Below are positions 43,104 through 55,458 of a stretch of 64,000 nucleotides of DNA, piece by piece. The DNA is from Saturnia japonica (lineage: Eukaryota > Arthropoda > Insecta > Lepidoptera > Saturniidae). Below the pieces are notes generated by a model. That model searched no databases. It saw only the letters and a list, made by a program, of their open reading frames with translations, and was not told the DNA's origin. The DNA lies in contig CM065328.1 of the NCBI GenBank assembly GCA_033032175.1, forward strand, positions 5,766,690-5,830,689, given 5' to 3'. Every line of letters begins with the position of its first letter. Within the stretch, counting starts at the first letter, position 1. The position numbers and the translations under genes were made by a program.

Positions 43104-44906
43104 GAGAGGGAAGTACTAATTCCAAAAGAGATAACTAGACGTGACGTTGGCCGAATGTCACGTAGCAACGTCCCATCAGAACGCTGTTACTCCTGTAAAT
43201 GTTTCACATGAAAAAAACAAATGTGAAATATTTTTTATTTCATTTTGCAGTTACAGTCATTGAATCTCAAAAACGTTACGAAAATAAATGCATGATATCT
43301 AGTATTTTTACATAATAAATCAAAGAACTTATTTATCTGTTTGAGTAATAAATAGCTACACCCATCGCCAACAAACAATCTTTATATGGACAATATTCTG
43401 TAAGCCAATGTATTTTTTGTACTTATCATTTAATATAAAAGCTTTTCGCTCAAGCATAATATGTCTTTTACATGATATCCGGCAATTTGGGCATGAAAAT
43501 CCATAATAATTACTGGAATAACACGATGAAGTTATGTACCGAGTTAGGACCTAATAGCGTTTTGATTATTTTATTTATTAAACTTTCAGATTAAATTTTG
43601 CGACAGTCGTACAAATCGTGGTGACCATCTTCGTCGCTAATCAAGCTAATATAATGATCTATTTTGATTTGTTCGTAGTATTTTTAAGTGAACATAACCG
43701 TGATACACAATAGGTAACACTAAATATTAGTGTTGTAGCGATTTTAATCAATTTAGTTTAATTTTTTATTTATTTATTTTGGCCTACCAACAAAACATAG
43801 TATATTATACGTTGTAAATAAAAACTATTCATAATGTAAAACTAAAATGCTGTTATACTTAAAGGCGAACACGACGTGCTTAGACAACATACTTAAGAAT
43901 TAATATAAATAAGAGTAATAGCATAAGATATTATATGATGTTATAGGAACAATAATTAGAGAAATTAAAACTAATTGAAACTAAAAAAAGAGCAACATAT
44001 TAATATTGTTCTTCAGAGTTAGGTGGCACTGATATTTAATGATAAATAGAGAGTTTTGCTAAATATATAACACAGTTAGAACCTATGAAACATACTAAAA
44101 GCCTGATTTCTGACCTAGTGATTCATTTACCTTACGTTTGATTATAATTACATCTTTTAATTATTATCTATATTGTTTTAATTAAATAATACACTATTTA
44201 ATATTCCAATTCAATAACTACTACCTTTTTTCATCTGTGTGGTTTTATATTATATGGAGCCTCGAAATTAGTAAAAACACTATAATTATATAATAAAAGG
44301 ATCTTTAGGAATCAGACGCGTAGGATAATTGAGATGAGACTGACTCTATCTAAGTTATCGATGATGGAACTGTCATTGTGTAGACTGATGACACAGCAGC
44401 GTCATTCAGCATTCGTCCCTACATGTAGGGTGTATAACAGTACTACCTATGTCCTTCTCCAAGTACCAGCTTACTTCAGCCAAATTTTATTGCGATCGGT
44501 TCAAAGGCTTAATCGTGACAAGGCAACAAACAGAAAGACAGACGACGCTACTTTCGTAATTATAATAATAATGTGGATAAAATACTAATCGCCACTATCT
44601 TATGAATTAGGTCAAATTGTACCTCTCCCATACAAGCTGGACGTTAATAAAAGCATAATAAGTTTTTCCTACGAAAATGATGTTCATATACATAATACTT
44701 AATGAGTTAATGGAATGGAGCTCTAGTATCGCGCATATATATTTATAATTGTTTATAACATTATAACATAGTATGTTTCCCGCTCTCGTTGTTTATGGCT
44801 CTTTATATTACTTTAATTTGGAGTGTAATGTAGTGTAGTCTAGATCTTAACTTGGATTCAGTTTTATAATATGAAAACTAATATCAAATTAGTTAAGTAG
44901 CTTTTA
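43104..44906. other. AT-rich stretch without gene
   Basis: Contains a 7-bp inverted repeat ACGTGAC/GTCACGT (43,139-43,163) and a family D-like relic near 44,440-44,590 (ATCGGTTCAAAGG.., AACAGAAAGACAGACGAC). No protein-like frame. Confidence 0.5.
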
Positions 44907-44918
44907 AATTATAGGCGT
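44907..44918. repeat. LINE target-site duplication, left
   Basis: AATTATAGGCGT, identical to 46,736-46,747. Confidence 0.8.
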
Positions 44919-46735
44919 AAGCAATGCTCTCAACTCGTACAGTTAAACTGTCATTACATGGCACTAATCATGAGGTGGTTACCACAAGAGGTTGTCCGCA
45001 AGGCGGTGTGCTATCGCCCCTACTGTGGACCCTGACGGTTGACCGACTTTTGCATAAGATGGAGGAACTGAGGATTGACGTCCAGGGCTATGCTGATGAC
45101 CTGGTGATAGTTGTTCGAGGTTTCTGTCAAAGTACCATTTCGTACCTTATGCAGAGGGCGTTATATGCTATTCAAAACTAGTGCAAGGATAATGAGTTGA
45201 GGGTTAATGCAGATAAAACCGTTATAGTACCATTTACAAAAAAAAGGCGTCTTGATAAATTAGTACAATCCTCACTAAATGCCAAGACAATTTCCTTTTC
45301 ATCAGAGGTCAAGTACTTGGGCATAATCGTGGACCAAAAATTGACCTGGAATAGACAGATTGATGCTTCAATTCAGAAAGCAAAAATAGCAATGGGTATC
45401 TGTGGACGACTGGCAGGTAAGCGCTGGGGTTTAAACCCTAAGCTGATTATGTGGCTCTACACTGCCGTGGTTAGACCAATAATAACATACGCCTGTGTGA
45501 TTTGGTGTAGGAAGGCAAACCAGTCGACTGTCAGGGCCCATTTAGGTAGATTACAAAGAATGGCGTCTATCTTAGCGACGGGAGCCATGTCAACCTCCCC
45601 TGGAGCGGCTCTGGAAGCTGTGTTAAATCTCACGCCCCTTCACCTTTACGTAGAGAAGGTGGCGATGTTAACAATGCACAGAATGTATGCCCAGGGGAGG
45701 GTGAACTGGTTATCCCTGTCCTTGAGATCTCTACTAGACTCAGTGATAGCAACACCAGTTTTGGGAATGATATCAGACATGATGACTCCCAAAACTATTT
45801 TAGAAAAATTTTATACTATAGAGATCCCTCCAAGGAACTCTTGGATTAATGCTGAGATAACATGGAAACCAGGTAGTCTACTATGGTATACTGACGGGTC
45901 CAAATCTGGACATAACGTAGGCTGTGGAATATATGGGGAGCGACCCAATTTTAGGAAACACGTTAGTCTTGGCAGTTTCCCCTCCATTTTCCAAGCGGAA
46001 GTGTATGGCATACTGGAGTGTGCCAATATCAATCTGCAAAAGGCCTACGTTAATCACACGATTTACATTCAGTTGGACAGTCAGGCCGCTCTCTTGGCAC
46101 TGGCTTCAGATTCAACAGAATCGAAGCTTGTGGTCAACTGTGTGGCAGTGCTGAACAGTCTGGGTAAAAGTAACAGACTAATCCTGCGATGGGTCCCAGG
46201 GCATACAGGAGTTCCAGGCAATCCCAAAAAGCCTTGTTCGATTAACCTTAAGGAACCATTACAATCAAGAAGCAATAATATTCTGGTACAATTTACCAGG
46301 ACAAAATCATTCCAAAGAGCTTATTGGCGCTTTTAACCAGCGTAGGGCTGGAGAAGCTCTGATGCTCAGTAGTAATCAACTACGAATCTTACTGAGGGCA
46401 CTCACTGGACACTGTTATCTAAATAAACATTTGTACAACATAGGTGTCCAGGGCACAAAAGATTGCAGATTCTGCAAAAGTGCGGACGAAACTCCAAAGC
46501 ACCTTTTGTGTGATTGTGACCCACTAATACCTAAACGTAACCGGATTCTGGGAAAGCACGTGCTGCTTCCAGAAGAGGTTCAGTTGCTCTCTGCCAATAA
46601 AGTCCTGCAGTTCATCAAAGCTATAGGACTTGATGGGAAGCTTTAGCAGTGTGGGGCGATCACAATAGATCTCATTGGTCGCAGTGATACAGGACTGCAT
46701 AAGCCTGCACAGCCCTCGTTTAGAATAATAATAAT
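44919..46735 (+). mobile_element. 5'-truncated RNase-H LINE insertion, 1.8 kb
   Basis: Bounded by the 12-bp duplication AATTATAGGCGT and ending in an (AAT)n tail (46,722-46,735) rather than pure poly(A). The left end starts inside the reverse transcriptase region, the usual result of incomplete reverse transcription. The coding content resembles LOA/I/R1-type elements with RNase H; I lean to LOA-like. Confidence 0.82.
44924..46646 (+). pseudogene. LINE ORF2 fragment: RT end, RNase H, zinc motif
   Basis: It begins in the palm of the reverse transcriptase: GCPQGGVLSPLLW and the active-site GYADDLVI (about 45,080-45,103). It continues through the thumb to RNase H: WYTDGSKSG with catalytic Asp, FQAEVYGILE with Glu, QLDSQAALLAL with Asp and WVPGHTGVPGN with His. 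The frame slips just after VPGN (about 46,222) and resumes in another frame, with loss of the final RNase H Asp. It ends with CRFCKSADETPKHLLCDC, a C-x2-C-x8-H-x4-C motif. An in-frame TAG at 45,179-45,181 replaces an expected Trp (QN-[stop]-CKDNEL). 5' truncation, nonsense and frameshift make it non-functional. Confidence 0.85.
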
Positions 46736-46747
46736 AATTATAGGCGT
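46736..46747. repeat. LINE target-site duplication, right
   Basis: AATTATAGGCGT after the (AAT)n tail; identical to 44,907-44,918. Confidence 0.8.
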
Positions 46748-46749
46748 TG

Positions 46750-47384
46750 TAATAAACAGGCATATTAAATATATTATTGGATTTTGTCGTATATGCTTTA
46801 GCTATTTAAATATATTTCGAAGACAGCCCGAGCAAACAAAAATATAGACAGACTAGAGGTACGTATGCGTTTTATTACACAGTAATTATTTTAGTCTCCT
46901 AATTTTTTTCTACTTGTATTAATGTCAGTTCTTATAGTATGTCAAATTAAGGAGTTGCACAGATACAATTATTACTTCCAGTGTACAAAATATCATCTAA
47001 ACCAAATGAGAATTAAATATTTCCTTACCAATTTCTGAAAGTATTGTTGACGATCTTATAATTATACAAATTTACTCTATGGTTGACGATTCTAATAAGC
47101 TATCAATTATGAAATGGAATATACTTCCCGTGTACAAAATTCATAAAACTCGTTCAAGCCGTTTTTTAATTAAATCCAGATATACCAGGATATACAAACA
47201 GACAGACAAAAAGTTCTTATATTCATAATCAGTGTATTTTATAACATACGTGTATCAGGGTGTTTGGAAAACATTACTTGTAAATAAAGTACAATTGTAT
47301 TAGTGGAACCACTGTGAGAATGAATTATATAGTTTATTTTTCAAATAAATTCCTTCATATAAACTAATACTCTAATAACTAATA
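46750..47384. repeat. AT-rich DNA with family D-like relic
   Basis: Around 47,095-47,245, GTACAAAATTCATAAAACTC, GTTCAAGCCGTTTTTTAATT and ACAAACAGACAGACAAAAAG show the general D pattern. No gene. Confidence 0.4.
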
Positions 47385-49294
47385 ATTGTAACAAAATTCA
47401 ATCATAACTATCAGAATGTTCGCGGTATGCGAACAAAATTAAAAGAAATTCGATTGGCATCATTACATATTAATTATGACATATTGGTATGTACAGAGAC
47501 ATAGCTGGATGATTCTGTAAGTGATAACGAACTGTTTTATGAAAACTATGTAATTTACCGTAGAGACAGACATTCAACCTATTTAGAAGGTAAGATGGGG
47601 GGAGGGGTTTTAATAGCGGTATCCAAAAAAATACAGTCGAAACGAATAATTCATTACGAAAGCTCATGTGAAGATATATGGATCTCTCTTAAAGTAAAAG
47701 TAAATGATATGACAAAAGAAATTATGCTATGTGCTGTCTACTTACCATCCCCTATAACACTTTCAAGTTTAAATATATTAAATTAATTAATTAATTAAAA
47801 TTATCGACCAATATCAATTTTGAATATACATATTTTCTAAAATATTTAAAGGCATTATGCTGTCGCCATTTAGCATCACACTCTAAAAATATTATAAATC
47901 AGAATCAACATAGTTTCAGTAAGAACAAATCTACTGTCACAAACCTACTAAGTTATGTGAATGACATATCAAAAGCAATTGATGCCCGGTTTCAGGTTGA
48001 TGCAGTGTACACTGATTTTAGTAGTGCTTTTGATAAAGTTAACCATAACATACTTATACAAAAACTAAAGCAATTCGGAATCCATGGTCTTATTTTAAAA
48101 TGATTACAATCGTATTTAAAGCATCGGGTTCAAAAGGTCGTGGTGCACGGGTATACTTCCGGTCCTTTTTACGCATCACCTGGAGTTCCGCAAGGTTCCC
48201 ATTTTGGACCATTACTATTTTTTATATTTATTAATGACATCACTTGTAATACCAAACACACTAAATGTTTACTATTTGCGGATGACTTAAAATTGTATAA
48301 GGTAATCAAAAATGTAAATGAATCAGTTCATATTCAAAGAGATTTGAAATGTATCGAAGACTGGTGCACCGACAACAAAATGGAACTAAACGTAAGCAAG
48401 TGTGTACACATCAAATTTACAAAAAATAAAAATATAATTCCTTCTAGTTATTTCATAGGTACTGAAGCTCTACAAGCTAAAACAAAGACTAGAGATTTGG
48501 TAATTGAGATAGACAGCAAGTTACAATTTACTGATCACATAAGTATTACGATATCTAAGGTCTGGAAAATGTGTGGGTTTGTTAAGCGCATGTGTAATGA
48601 ATTCCGTGACATAAAAACAATATTATATTTTTATAAATCCCTGGTTAGGAGCATTTTAGAATATGGAACAAGTATTTGGAACTCTCACTATAATATCCAT
48701 ATTGATCGCTTAGAGTGCATTCAACGCAATTTTACAAATTTCCTCGCTCGCAAAGACCAGAAATGCCCTTACCGCGCTGATTATAAAACTCATTTAAAGC
48801 ACTTAAATCTTATATCGCTGCAAAATAGACGTAAGATCTTCAACCTCATTCTTTTACATAAGCTTGTTAACGGAGTTATTTTAGTCCCTGAAGTATTACA
48901 AGAATTAAATCTAAATGTTCCTAGGATGATACCAAGGTTTCCTATTCTAAGAACCTTTTCTAAAACGTATTTCAGAACGAATATTTTTTCCCCTTTGAAT
49001 CGCCATAAGGATTTGTATAGCGATGTTAATAAAAATAATGGTGATATTGACGTCTTCAATTGCTCTTTCTGGAATTTTCGCTCAAAGTTGTATGAATCAT
49101 TTGGTTTGTAGCTTTCTTCATGTTTGTAATTTATTTGTAATTTGTATTTGTTGGAGTTGTGCTGCAGCTTAATTTAATAAGATGTGCATATCTGTAAAGA
49201 TACTTCGCACAGTCCTTAAATTGTGGTGTATTTGTTATTGTAATATTCTGTGAATGTGTCGTTGATGTGACAATAAATAAATAAATGAATGAAT
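47385..49294 (+). mobile_element. Jockey/CR1-type LINE copy, internally deleted
   Basis: Starts near an endonuclease N-terminus and ends in a microsatellite-like tail (ACAATAAATAAATAAATGAATGAATG, split here as ATAAATAAATAAATGAATG) at 49,272-49,294. The middle (rest of the endonuclease and start of RT) is missing at about 47,786-47,816. No RNase H is present, unlike the preceding LINE. Flanking duplication not found. Confidence 0.75.
47400..49111 (+). pseudogene. Jockey/CR1-type LINE ORF2, deleted and mutated
   Basis: First block, about 47,400-47,786: endonuclease motifs NYQNVRGMRTKLKEIRLAS, VCTET, MGGGVLIAVSKK and MLCAVYLPSP, with TAG at 47,502-47,504 in place of the Trp of the conserved TETWL. 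A deletion of several hundred codons follows. Second block from about 47,816, in a different frame: reverse transcriptase with NQHSFSKNKSTVTNLLSY, YTDFSSAFDKVNH, PGVPQGSHFGPLLFF and the catalytic FADDLKLYK (about 48,274-48,300). TGA at 48,101-48,103 again stands at a Trp position (LK-[stop]-LQSYL). From 48,140 the frame is open for 323 codons to the natural C-terminus (stop at 49,109-49,111). The Met at 48,140 is internal. Confidence 0.85.
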
Positions 49295-49295
49295 G

Positions 49296-51160
49296 TCATA
49301 GCTACTCGTAGCTACATAGCTGGTCATATAAACTACATAGCTGGTCAAATTAATTATGATGTACCAGCGAGATCACACAGAATTTACCCGGTCAAAGCAA
49401 ATACGAACAATGAGTATTGATTTTGTCAGTTGATTAGATACAATAAGGTATAACACCTGCTGATGTCACTAACATATGTTTAGTATAGTGTTAAATTGTT
49501 GGATAATGTATGAAATTATGTTAGGAAAATTCAACACAATAGTTATGTTAGACTGATTGAGCTTATGGCTAAATTGATTGGGCTAAATAAGTATGGAGTG
49601 GGACATGTTACATGTGTAACATGTGCAACAAAAACAAGGTCAGCGGTGAAGAAAGACAAAGTGTGAAAATCATCCTGATAAAGTATATTTAGTTTGCCAG
49701 CTACCACCTTCAAATTGAAAATCTGTTGCCAAGTATCGCGTATGTATTGCGACTATCCAGTCCAGTATAAGATCTAGTCTTGTTTTAAGCTATCACGTGG
49801 TTTTGATATTTTTCAAAATATTATCTAAAAGTATCACCCGTATTAAATTTATTTGCTTAACTCTCCATCGCGCCGCCCCTAACGCACACGTGTAGGCTAC
49901 GCTGTTGTTCTTACTTCCAGTACTTAACTACAACTTGCCAGATCGCTTGCCGTTAAATACCTTCCTCTTTCCTGAGATTAGCGCGTTCAATCAAACAATC
50001 TCTTGAACTTTGTAATCTATACTTATGATAAAAGAGTAGGTACCTAATGAGTCGAAATCTTTACATCGCAGATATTTGAGAAAAATACTACGGAGGGGTT
50101 TAGAATCTTACACAGAACACATTCGATAGTTTTTGGAATTTTTGTCTGTCTGTATGCTTGAACGCCAATCACGCAAAAGTACTGGACCGAATTTAATAAA
50201 ATTTGGCATGATTCTAGTTTATAGTTAAAGGTACCTCTACATTTAGTGTAATCATTATACGTATAAACATTTGTATGGTAAATAAATTGCTATTTGGTTA
50301 TGTACATATAAAAAGTAATATATTTGTAGCGGCGGTTGCGATGGCACGCTACCGATTTGATAGATGTATAAAATGAAAACTTTATTGTGTGAAAGGTTTT
50401 AATTTCAAATAGTACAATATTTTTTTACTATGAATAACTGTTAACGGCTATGCACGTTCAAAAAGCCTTCAGTTGAGTGACGTTCGTGTGGGAGCAACTT
50501 CAAGTCGAATTTCGTTCCGAAACAATATGTGTATGTATGTAACTCTGTAATATATTTACTGTAATAGAGTGAAAAGATGCCAAATGAATCCTTATTATTT
50601 ATATATTTTTCTAAAACTCAATAAATAATAACTTTTTTTTTAATAGTATTCATAGATGGCGCTGTACGACTTGGTATATACATATTATCATTTATCACAA
50701 AATTGATTTGGTATTTATTGCACACTTATGTTTATTTTCTTTAAGCGCGTAAATTAATAAGTTAACGCTGGACCTTTATTATTATTTTTAAATATTTTTA
50801 GATATATTTTAATGTTATTTATCAACATTTCTACGGTACATATCGTTTGGTGTTTTTGCGCAATTAGGATTTTTATTAAATTACACTAAACAGACATCAG
50901 TACTATTAAGCGTTATTATTCACTGGAATCTAACGGTTTATAAAAATAAAGTTATTAAATAATCTTAGATTTAGGTAAAGGATTGCAAAACTTAACATTT
51001 TTGTGTTCCTTTATGTCTTTTAGATAATATTGGTAATATTATGAAACTGTGATATCGGTTAATATTTAGAATGATTTTAATTTGGATATTATCAAGGCGT
51101 ATACGAGTCAAATACCGTAGGGTGAGATTGAGATGAGGTGAAGTTTTTATTTAGTTGCTG
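49296..51160. other. stretch without gene
   Basis: Contains a reverse family B core at 49,685-49,760 (AAATCTGTTGCCAAGTATCG) and a faint family D-like passage at 50,140-50,240. Repeats of ACTACATAGCTGGTCA occur at 49,310-49,345. No protein-like frame. Confidence 0.5.
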
Positions 51161-51164
51161 TTTT

Positions 51165-51211
51165 CCTTGCACGAAAAATACCACGTGGACGAAGTGGCGG
51201 GCACAGCTAGT
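51165..51211 (+). repeat. Helitron-like 3' end
   Basis: CCACGTGGACGAAGTGGCGG followed by GCACAGCTAGT (ends 51,211). CCAC/GTGG can pair about 12 bases before the CTAGT end. It resembles the ends at 6183, 15,147, 27,559 and (reverse) 32,106. Confidence 0.45.
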
Positions 51212-51214
51212 ATT

Positions 51215-52145
51215 AGTTATAAATGTTTCGCCATTTGTACTGCCAAATATAGTTCATTTACGTTTCTATTCACAACATTACTATTATAGTATGAATCAAA
51301 GTGAAAGAAACGATTTATTGTATTTGAAAACATTTAAAGCTGCTAATAGAATCAAAGTATGATTTTGTTCAAAGACCAATATCATAATGTCTAGCGAATA
51401 TTTACAATTAATTCCAAATTACAACGCAACGCAATATTATATGCCTTTATGAATTCTGTATCTAAATACATGCATCTACTGAGTAACAGTTTATTGGCGA
51501 GGCTCCAAAGCTTCGACTCTGTGTCATACACACTAACTGCCACTTGGCAGTGAAAATTGTTATCAGTTCTCCTGGTTGATTTACATTCACACTGGTTTCA
51601 TTTAAAGGGTAGGCATAATAAATGGTTATTCTACTTTATTGCGTCGTACAAATGACTAACGTATTTTTTTACTAAAATGGCTAAGCAACTGTATATTTAC
51701 CTTGTACTCGATTTTTTTTAGCAGAAATAATGGCACGATTTCTAAAAACCATGTCAATTATAATCCATTAAGAAGAAGTCAGATTTGACAGAAAGAAATA
51801 GTGAGCTCTCGTCTCGAAGGCCACGCACGACTTACATAGGATCGTTAAGCCAGTGGAGTAAGGAAAAAGACTATTTAAATGGAATTGATAATATTTGGTT
51901 TCAGACACGGTTTACATTATAAAGAAAGCACAGCTTGTAGCATCTTCTATATAAAACTCTGAAATTTAAAGAAATCTGTTAGTCATTTGTTACTAGTAGT
52001 TTTAAAATGGAAAATAAAAGTATGCAGTAGTGTCATACTAATAGATCAGAAGATATTAAACTAATTGTTTACCTTCCACTATCCAACTACTCTCCATTGG
52101 CAAGTGTTGGCAAGGTGTTCATTCGCACACCTTGGAACCTAAATG
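51215..52145. other. AT-rich stretch without gene
   Basis: Nothing recognised. Confidence 0.4.
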
Positions 52146-52149
52146 GTCG

Positions 52150-52285
52150 CAGACAGATGATACTACAGTATGGGATTCATCAAAAAGGAAGTAAATAGGT
52201 TTTTAAGGGTCGACAACGCACATGTTTTGATTCCACTTACCATCAAGCGGACCACAAACTTGTTTACTACCATCGCCGTATAAAA
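52150..52285 (-). repeat. family G repeat, partial reverse copy
   Basis: GGTTTTTAAGGGTCGACAAC, CACTTACCATCAAGCGGACC and AAACTTGTTTACTACCATCG are the reverse-strand form of the start of family G (compare 53,995-54,050). Confidence 0.6.
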
Positions 52286-52444
52286 AAAGAAAAATCTTTC
52301 ATTCCTTTGCAAAGTAAAAATACATAATAGTCTTAGGGAGCACAAAACAATCAAATTCAAAAGTTTTTTAATATTGAATATCACTAACAATAAAATGTTT
52401 ATAGTAAAACAACATATGTATATAATTGAATAAAATATTTAATG

Positions 52445-52620
52445 TATAAATATCCTGCCTCGTGATCCGACCGAGAGCCGCCATTGTTTAAGGCTTTATC
52501 AATCTAAATGACAGTGTAGCGCGTCCCGTTGGCTGGTTCCCAGGAAAAAAGTCTGTGTTACTCGTTTCGCTTTTGTTGTATCGGGTTGATTGTGTCACCG
52601 TTTTTATTCACTGTCTAAAT
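52445..52620 (+). promoter_or_regulatory. possible core promoter patch
   Basis: GTATAAATATCC (TATA-like, about 52,445) is followed within 60 bp by a GC-richer segment containing GAGAGCCGCCATTG and then CGCGTCCCGTTGGC, both unlike the AT-rich surroundings. A host transcription start is possible, but there is no supported downstream exon, so this is weak. Confidence 0.2.
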
Positions 52621-52624
52621 TTTT

Positions 52625-53985
52625 AGTATGTTTGTGGTGTTAGGATGGCGATTGATACAGTTTTTATATATAAGAAAGATAAAAAATATCACTGTACTGT
52701 ATTGTACTTTACTGTAAGATATGCGTTAGTAGAGATTGAACGAAAAATTTTAGAAAATATTTAAACGTTAAATAAATTACTTATTTTATTTTTAGTTTTC
52801 CATAGGTGAAATTAAAAAACTGAACCCTTATACGATAACTTTGTTGTACATTTATCTGTCCATGTATCGAGGCGATGTCTCAAAAATGGCTTGAGGTACA
52901 AAAATTAAATTAATTTTGAATACTAAAGTCTATTCTATAGCTAAGGTCTTCTGCTGTAAAAAACGAGGTTTCTAGGTTAATGAAATATAAAGTTTCGGTA
53001 TTCAGCCTCATAATAATCTAGCTCATTAACAGATTATCAAAGCCTATATAGGTTGTCTTAAGTTTGGCACATAGAAATATGTTTTAGTATACGTTGAATA
53101 ATAAAACCGAAAATAAAGGAAATTATAAACTATTGACAAAGTTATAATACTCTTTTTAAAATGTATCTAATAACTAGTTATAAATTTTTTATGCTACTAT
53201 CTTACCTTATACATGAGTTACTCACGTATCTATCCACAACTGAGACCTTTGTAACATTTAAAACCGTTCAACTGGCTTATCCCGTTCTAAAGAACTCCAC
53301 AAAAACCTTTTAAAACAGATTCGAACTTCAGAAAAAGAAAACACGTCGACGTAACGCTGAAACTTTAGTTTTTTAACATCTCATAGAAATGGAGGCAAAT
53401 TTAGAATATCGATTAACAGTCTGTCTGCATTAAGGCTAACTACCACTAATTAGTTCATTTAGAGGCTAATTGTGGTTTTCTCATTCATTAAAACAATTTT
53501 ATTAAGTAACAAGCAGGGTAAGTGTTTGCGAAGCAAAGTGTATTTTTATATATAATGAGGTAATGTCCTCTTTGATCAATAATAACATGCTCGCTAAGTC
53601 TTTGAGGCGTAACGCTAATTCCTCGGACAACCACTGCACCGCACTCAGGTGCAGCTCTGCCGCGCCACCCATACATTACTCATCGCCGCTTTTTAGATAG
53701 ACATTTCTATAAACCATACAAGCCTAATCTAATAACTGTATATGTTCATGCAATAAGCCTTGCGCAGGAGTTCCAGACGTCGCTAGGAACCGGAATCAAG
53801 TGAGTGTTTTTGTTTTATTAGACAGATTTCGGAGTATCTTTCGGTGCAACAAGCTTCCGTCATATTTTTATTCATATACCTTGATAACTTGTTGCCTAAT
53901 GAGTTACTCTCCTAATTAATCCACATAAAACCACGCCCTCAGATTCTATTCCTCTCAAACCAGATCACTACCATTGTTTGGTCCT
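52625..53985. other. AT-rich stretch without gene
   Basis: The minus-strand 62-codon frame at 53,488-53,676 has no recognised family. Nothing else seen. Confidence 0.4.
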
Positions 53986-53989
53986 TCGA

Positions 53990-54265
53990 GCCGGATTTTG
54001 TTACACAACAAAGGTGACAAACAAGCATACGGCCCACCTGATGGTAAGCAGCTACCGTAGCCTATGGACGCTTGTAAATATCACTAGTGGATTGCTAACC
54101 TTGAACCCCCCTGCCCCAAAGAACTCTGGAAACCCTACTTACCTCAGGAACACAACCTTAAGTTATTTGGCTGCGATCTTCTGTAAGGAGGAGGAAATAT
54201 TCCACTCGTAGGATTGCCCCAAGTAGAGATAAATTTCCAAAAAAATAATCTGTGTCTCTCTTTAT
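53990..54265 (+). repeat. dispersed repeat family G, copy 2
   Basis: GGTGACAAACAAGCATACGG, CCCACCTGATGGTAAGCAGC, TACCGTAGCCTATGGACGCT and AAGTTATTTGGCTGCGATCT align through to 54,260 with 21,590-21,840. A recognised lepidopteran repeat type without product. Confidence 0.75.
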
Positions 54266-54669
54266 TTGAACCAGAAGTATATTATAAAAGTGGAAAGTAA
54301 GTCTATTTATTTGTCTGACTAAAAGACTGCTTTTCTGAGAGATATTTTAAAGTTAAAGAAATAATTTCGTTAAGCGTTTTCGAATCAGAACGCTTGTGGT
54401 TTCCCATTTTTCATTCACAGACACCATTAATCTTATTGCGTATTTTAAACCTTAGTGTATAATGCGGATTTTTGGGATTGATACATTTTAAGGTCGTATG
54501 TTGACAAAAACCCCTTGCTAAAAACCATTAGTCAAGAATTTGACACATCTAAATGCATGTAAATTAGACCCCACCTAACTTAAATATTTAGCTGGTGAAA
54601 ATAAATGACTTATCAGAACAACTATTTATAAGTCCTCGGTAAAATCAGTATACTTTTCCTGATGATAAG

Positions 54670-54860
54670 CAGAAAAACTGTTGTAGCGACATCTATCGAG
54701 CCACATACGACGCATCCTACATCGCACTATAGAAATTAACTCTTCGATTGAGTGTATATACAAGAACCCGACTACAACCGTTGGGCAGCTGCCCGCCAGG
54801 CATAACACCCGTCTGGTCGGAGGATCCTCCCTTTTCGATGGTTCTTCTACACTGTACAAA
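54670..54860 (+). repeat. LTR-like repeat family F, copy 3 (3'-deleted)
   Basis: TGTAGCGACATCTATCGAGC, GAGTGTATATACAAGAACCC, GTTGGGCAGCTGCCCGCCAG and GGAGGATCCTCCCTTTTCGA match copies 1 and 2. The segment equivalent to the last 50 bp is replaced by GTTCTTCTACACTGTACA. The minus-strand frame crossing it is a shadow. Confidence 0.65.
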
Positions 54861-55089
54861 AATAACGAAGAATAGTGTTTGCCATTACACTTATACACTT
54901 CTTATAACATATACATCTAATACAAAAAAAGATACATACACCGAAGCAAATTATGGTGGTGGATTTTATGATATAAGTATGATGATTGCAATACATTTAA
55001 TAATCAGTTGTTCAAGAGCGTGCAGACGACATTGGCTTTGCAGTCAAACTTCCTAAATATATGATGGGTTTGATCAATTAACTCAATTA

Positions 55090-55458
55090 TTGAAAATAGC
55101 GATTGCCCTAAGGTCGAAATGCGACCAGCGACTTTTTGATCATAGACTATTTTCTGTTTAACATTTGCAGTATTTATGAACCTAAATAATTAGTATTATC
55201 TACATCACTTGTTGTCACTTTTCGTTGAGTGATAATGTCAATATTTTGGGGGTCTAAGTTCGATGACGAAGGTCGGTTTAGGATTCGCAATATTCATTTA
55301 TTTTATTTTATATATTATTAGTAACAGATATTATAGATACATTTTAGCTTTCTGCACTCCTTCTCTATATAAACTTTAACCATGCCAAATCTCAGTCTTC
55401 CGTGCACGCAATACGCTTAAAAAGAGGTAGACAGCTTTTTCTTCACGTATTAATATAC
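55090..55458. repeat. dispersed repeat family C, copy 2
   Basis: Same ordered strings as 4640-5015 and the same right boundary (CTTCACGTATTAATATA). The sequence after the boundary differs between copies. Confidence 0.75.

Noticed and set aside
47385..49294. Target-site duplication for the Jockey/CR1-type LINE
   Set aside because: No convincing shared word was found on the two sides; the left boundary is uncertain.
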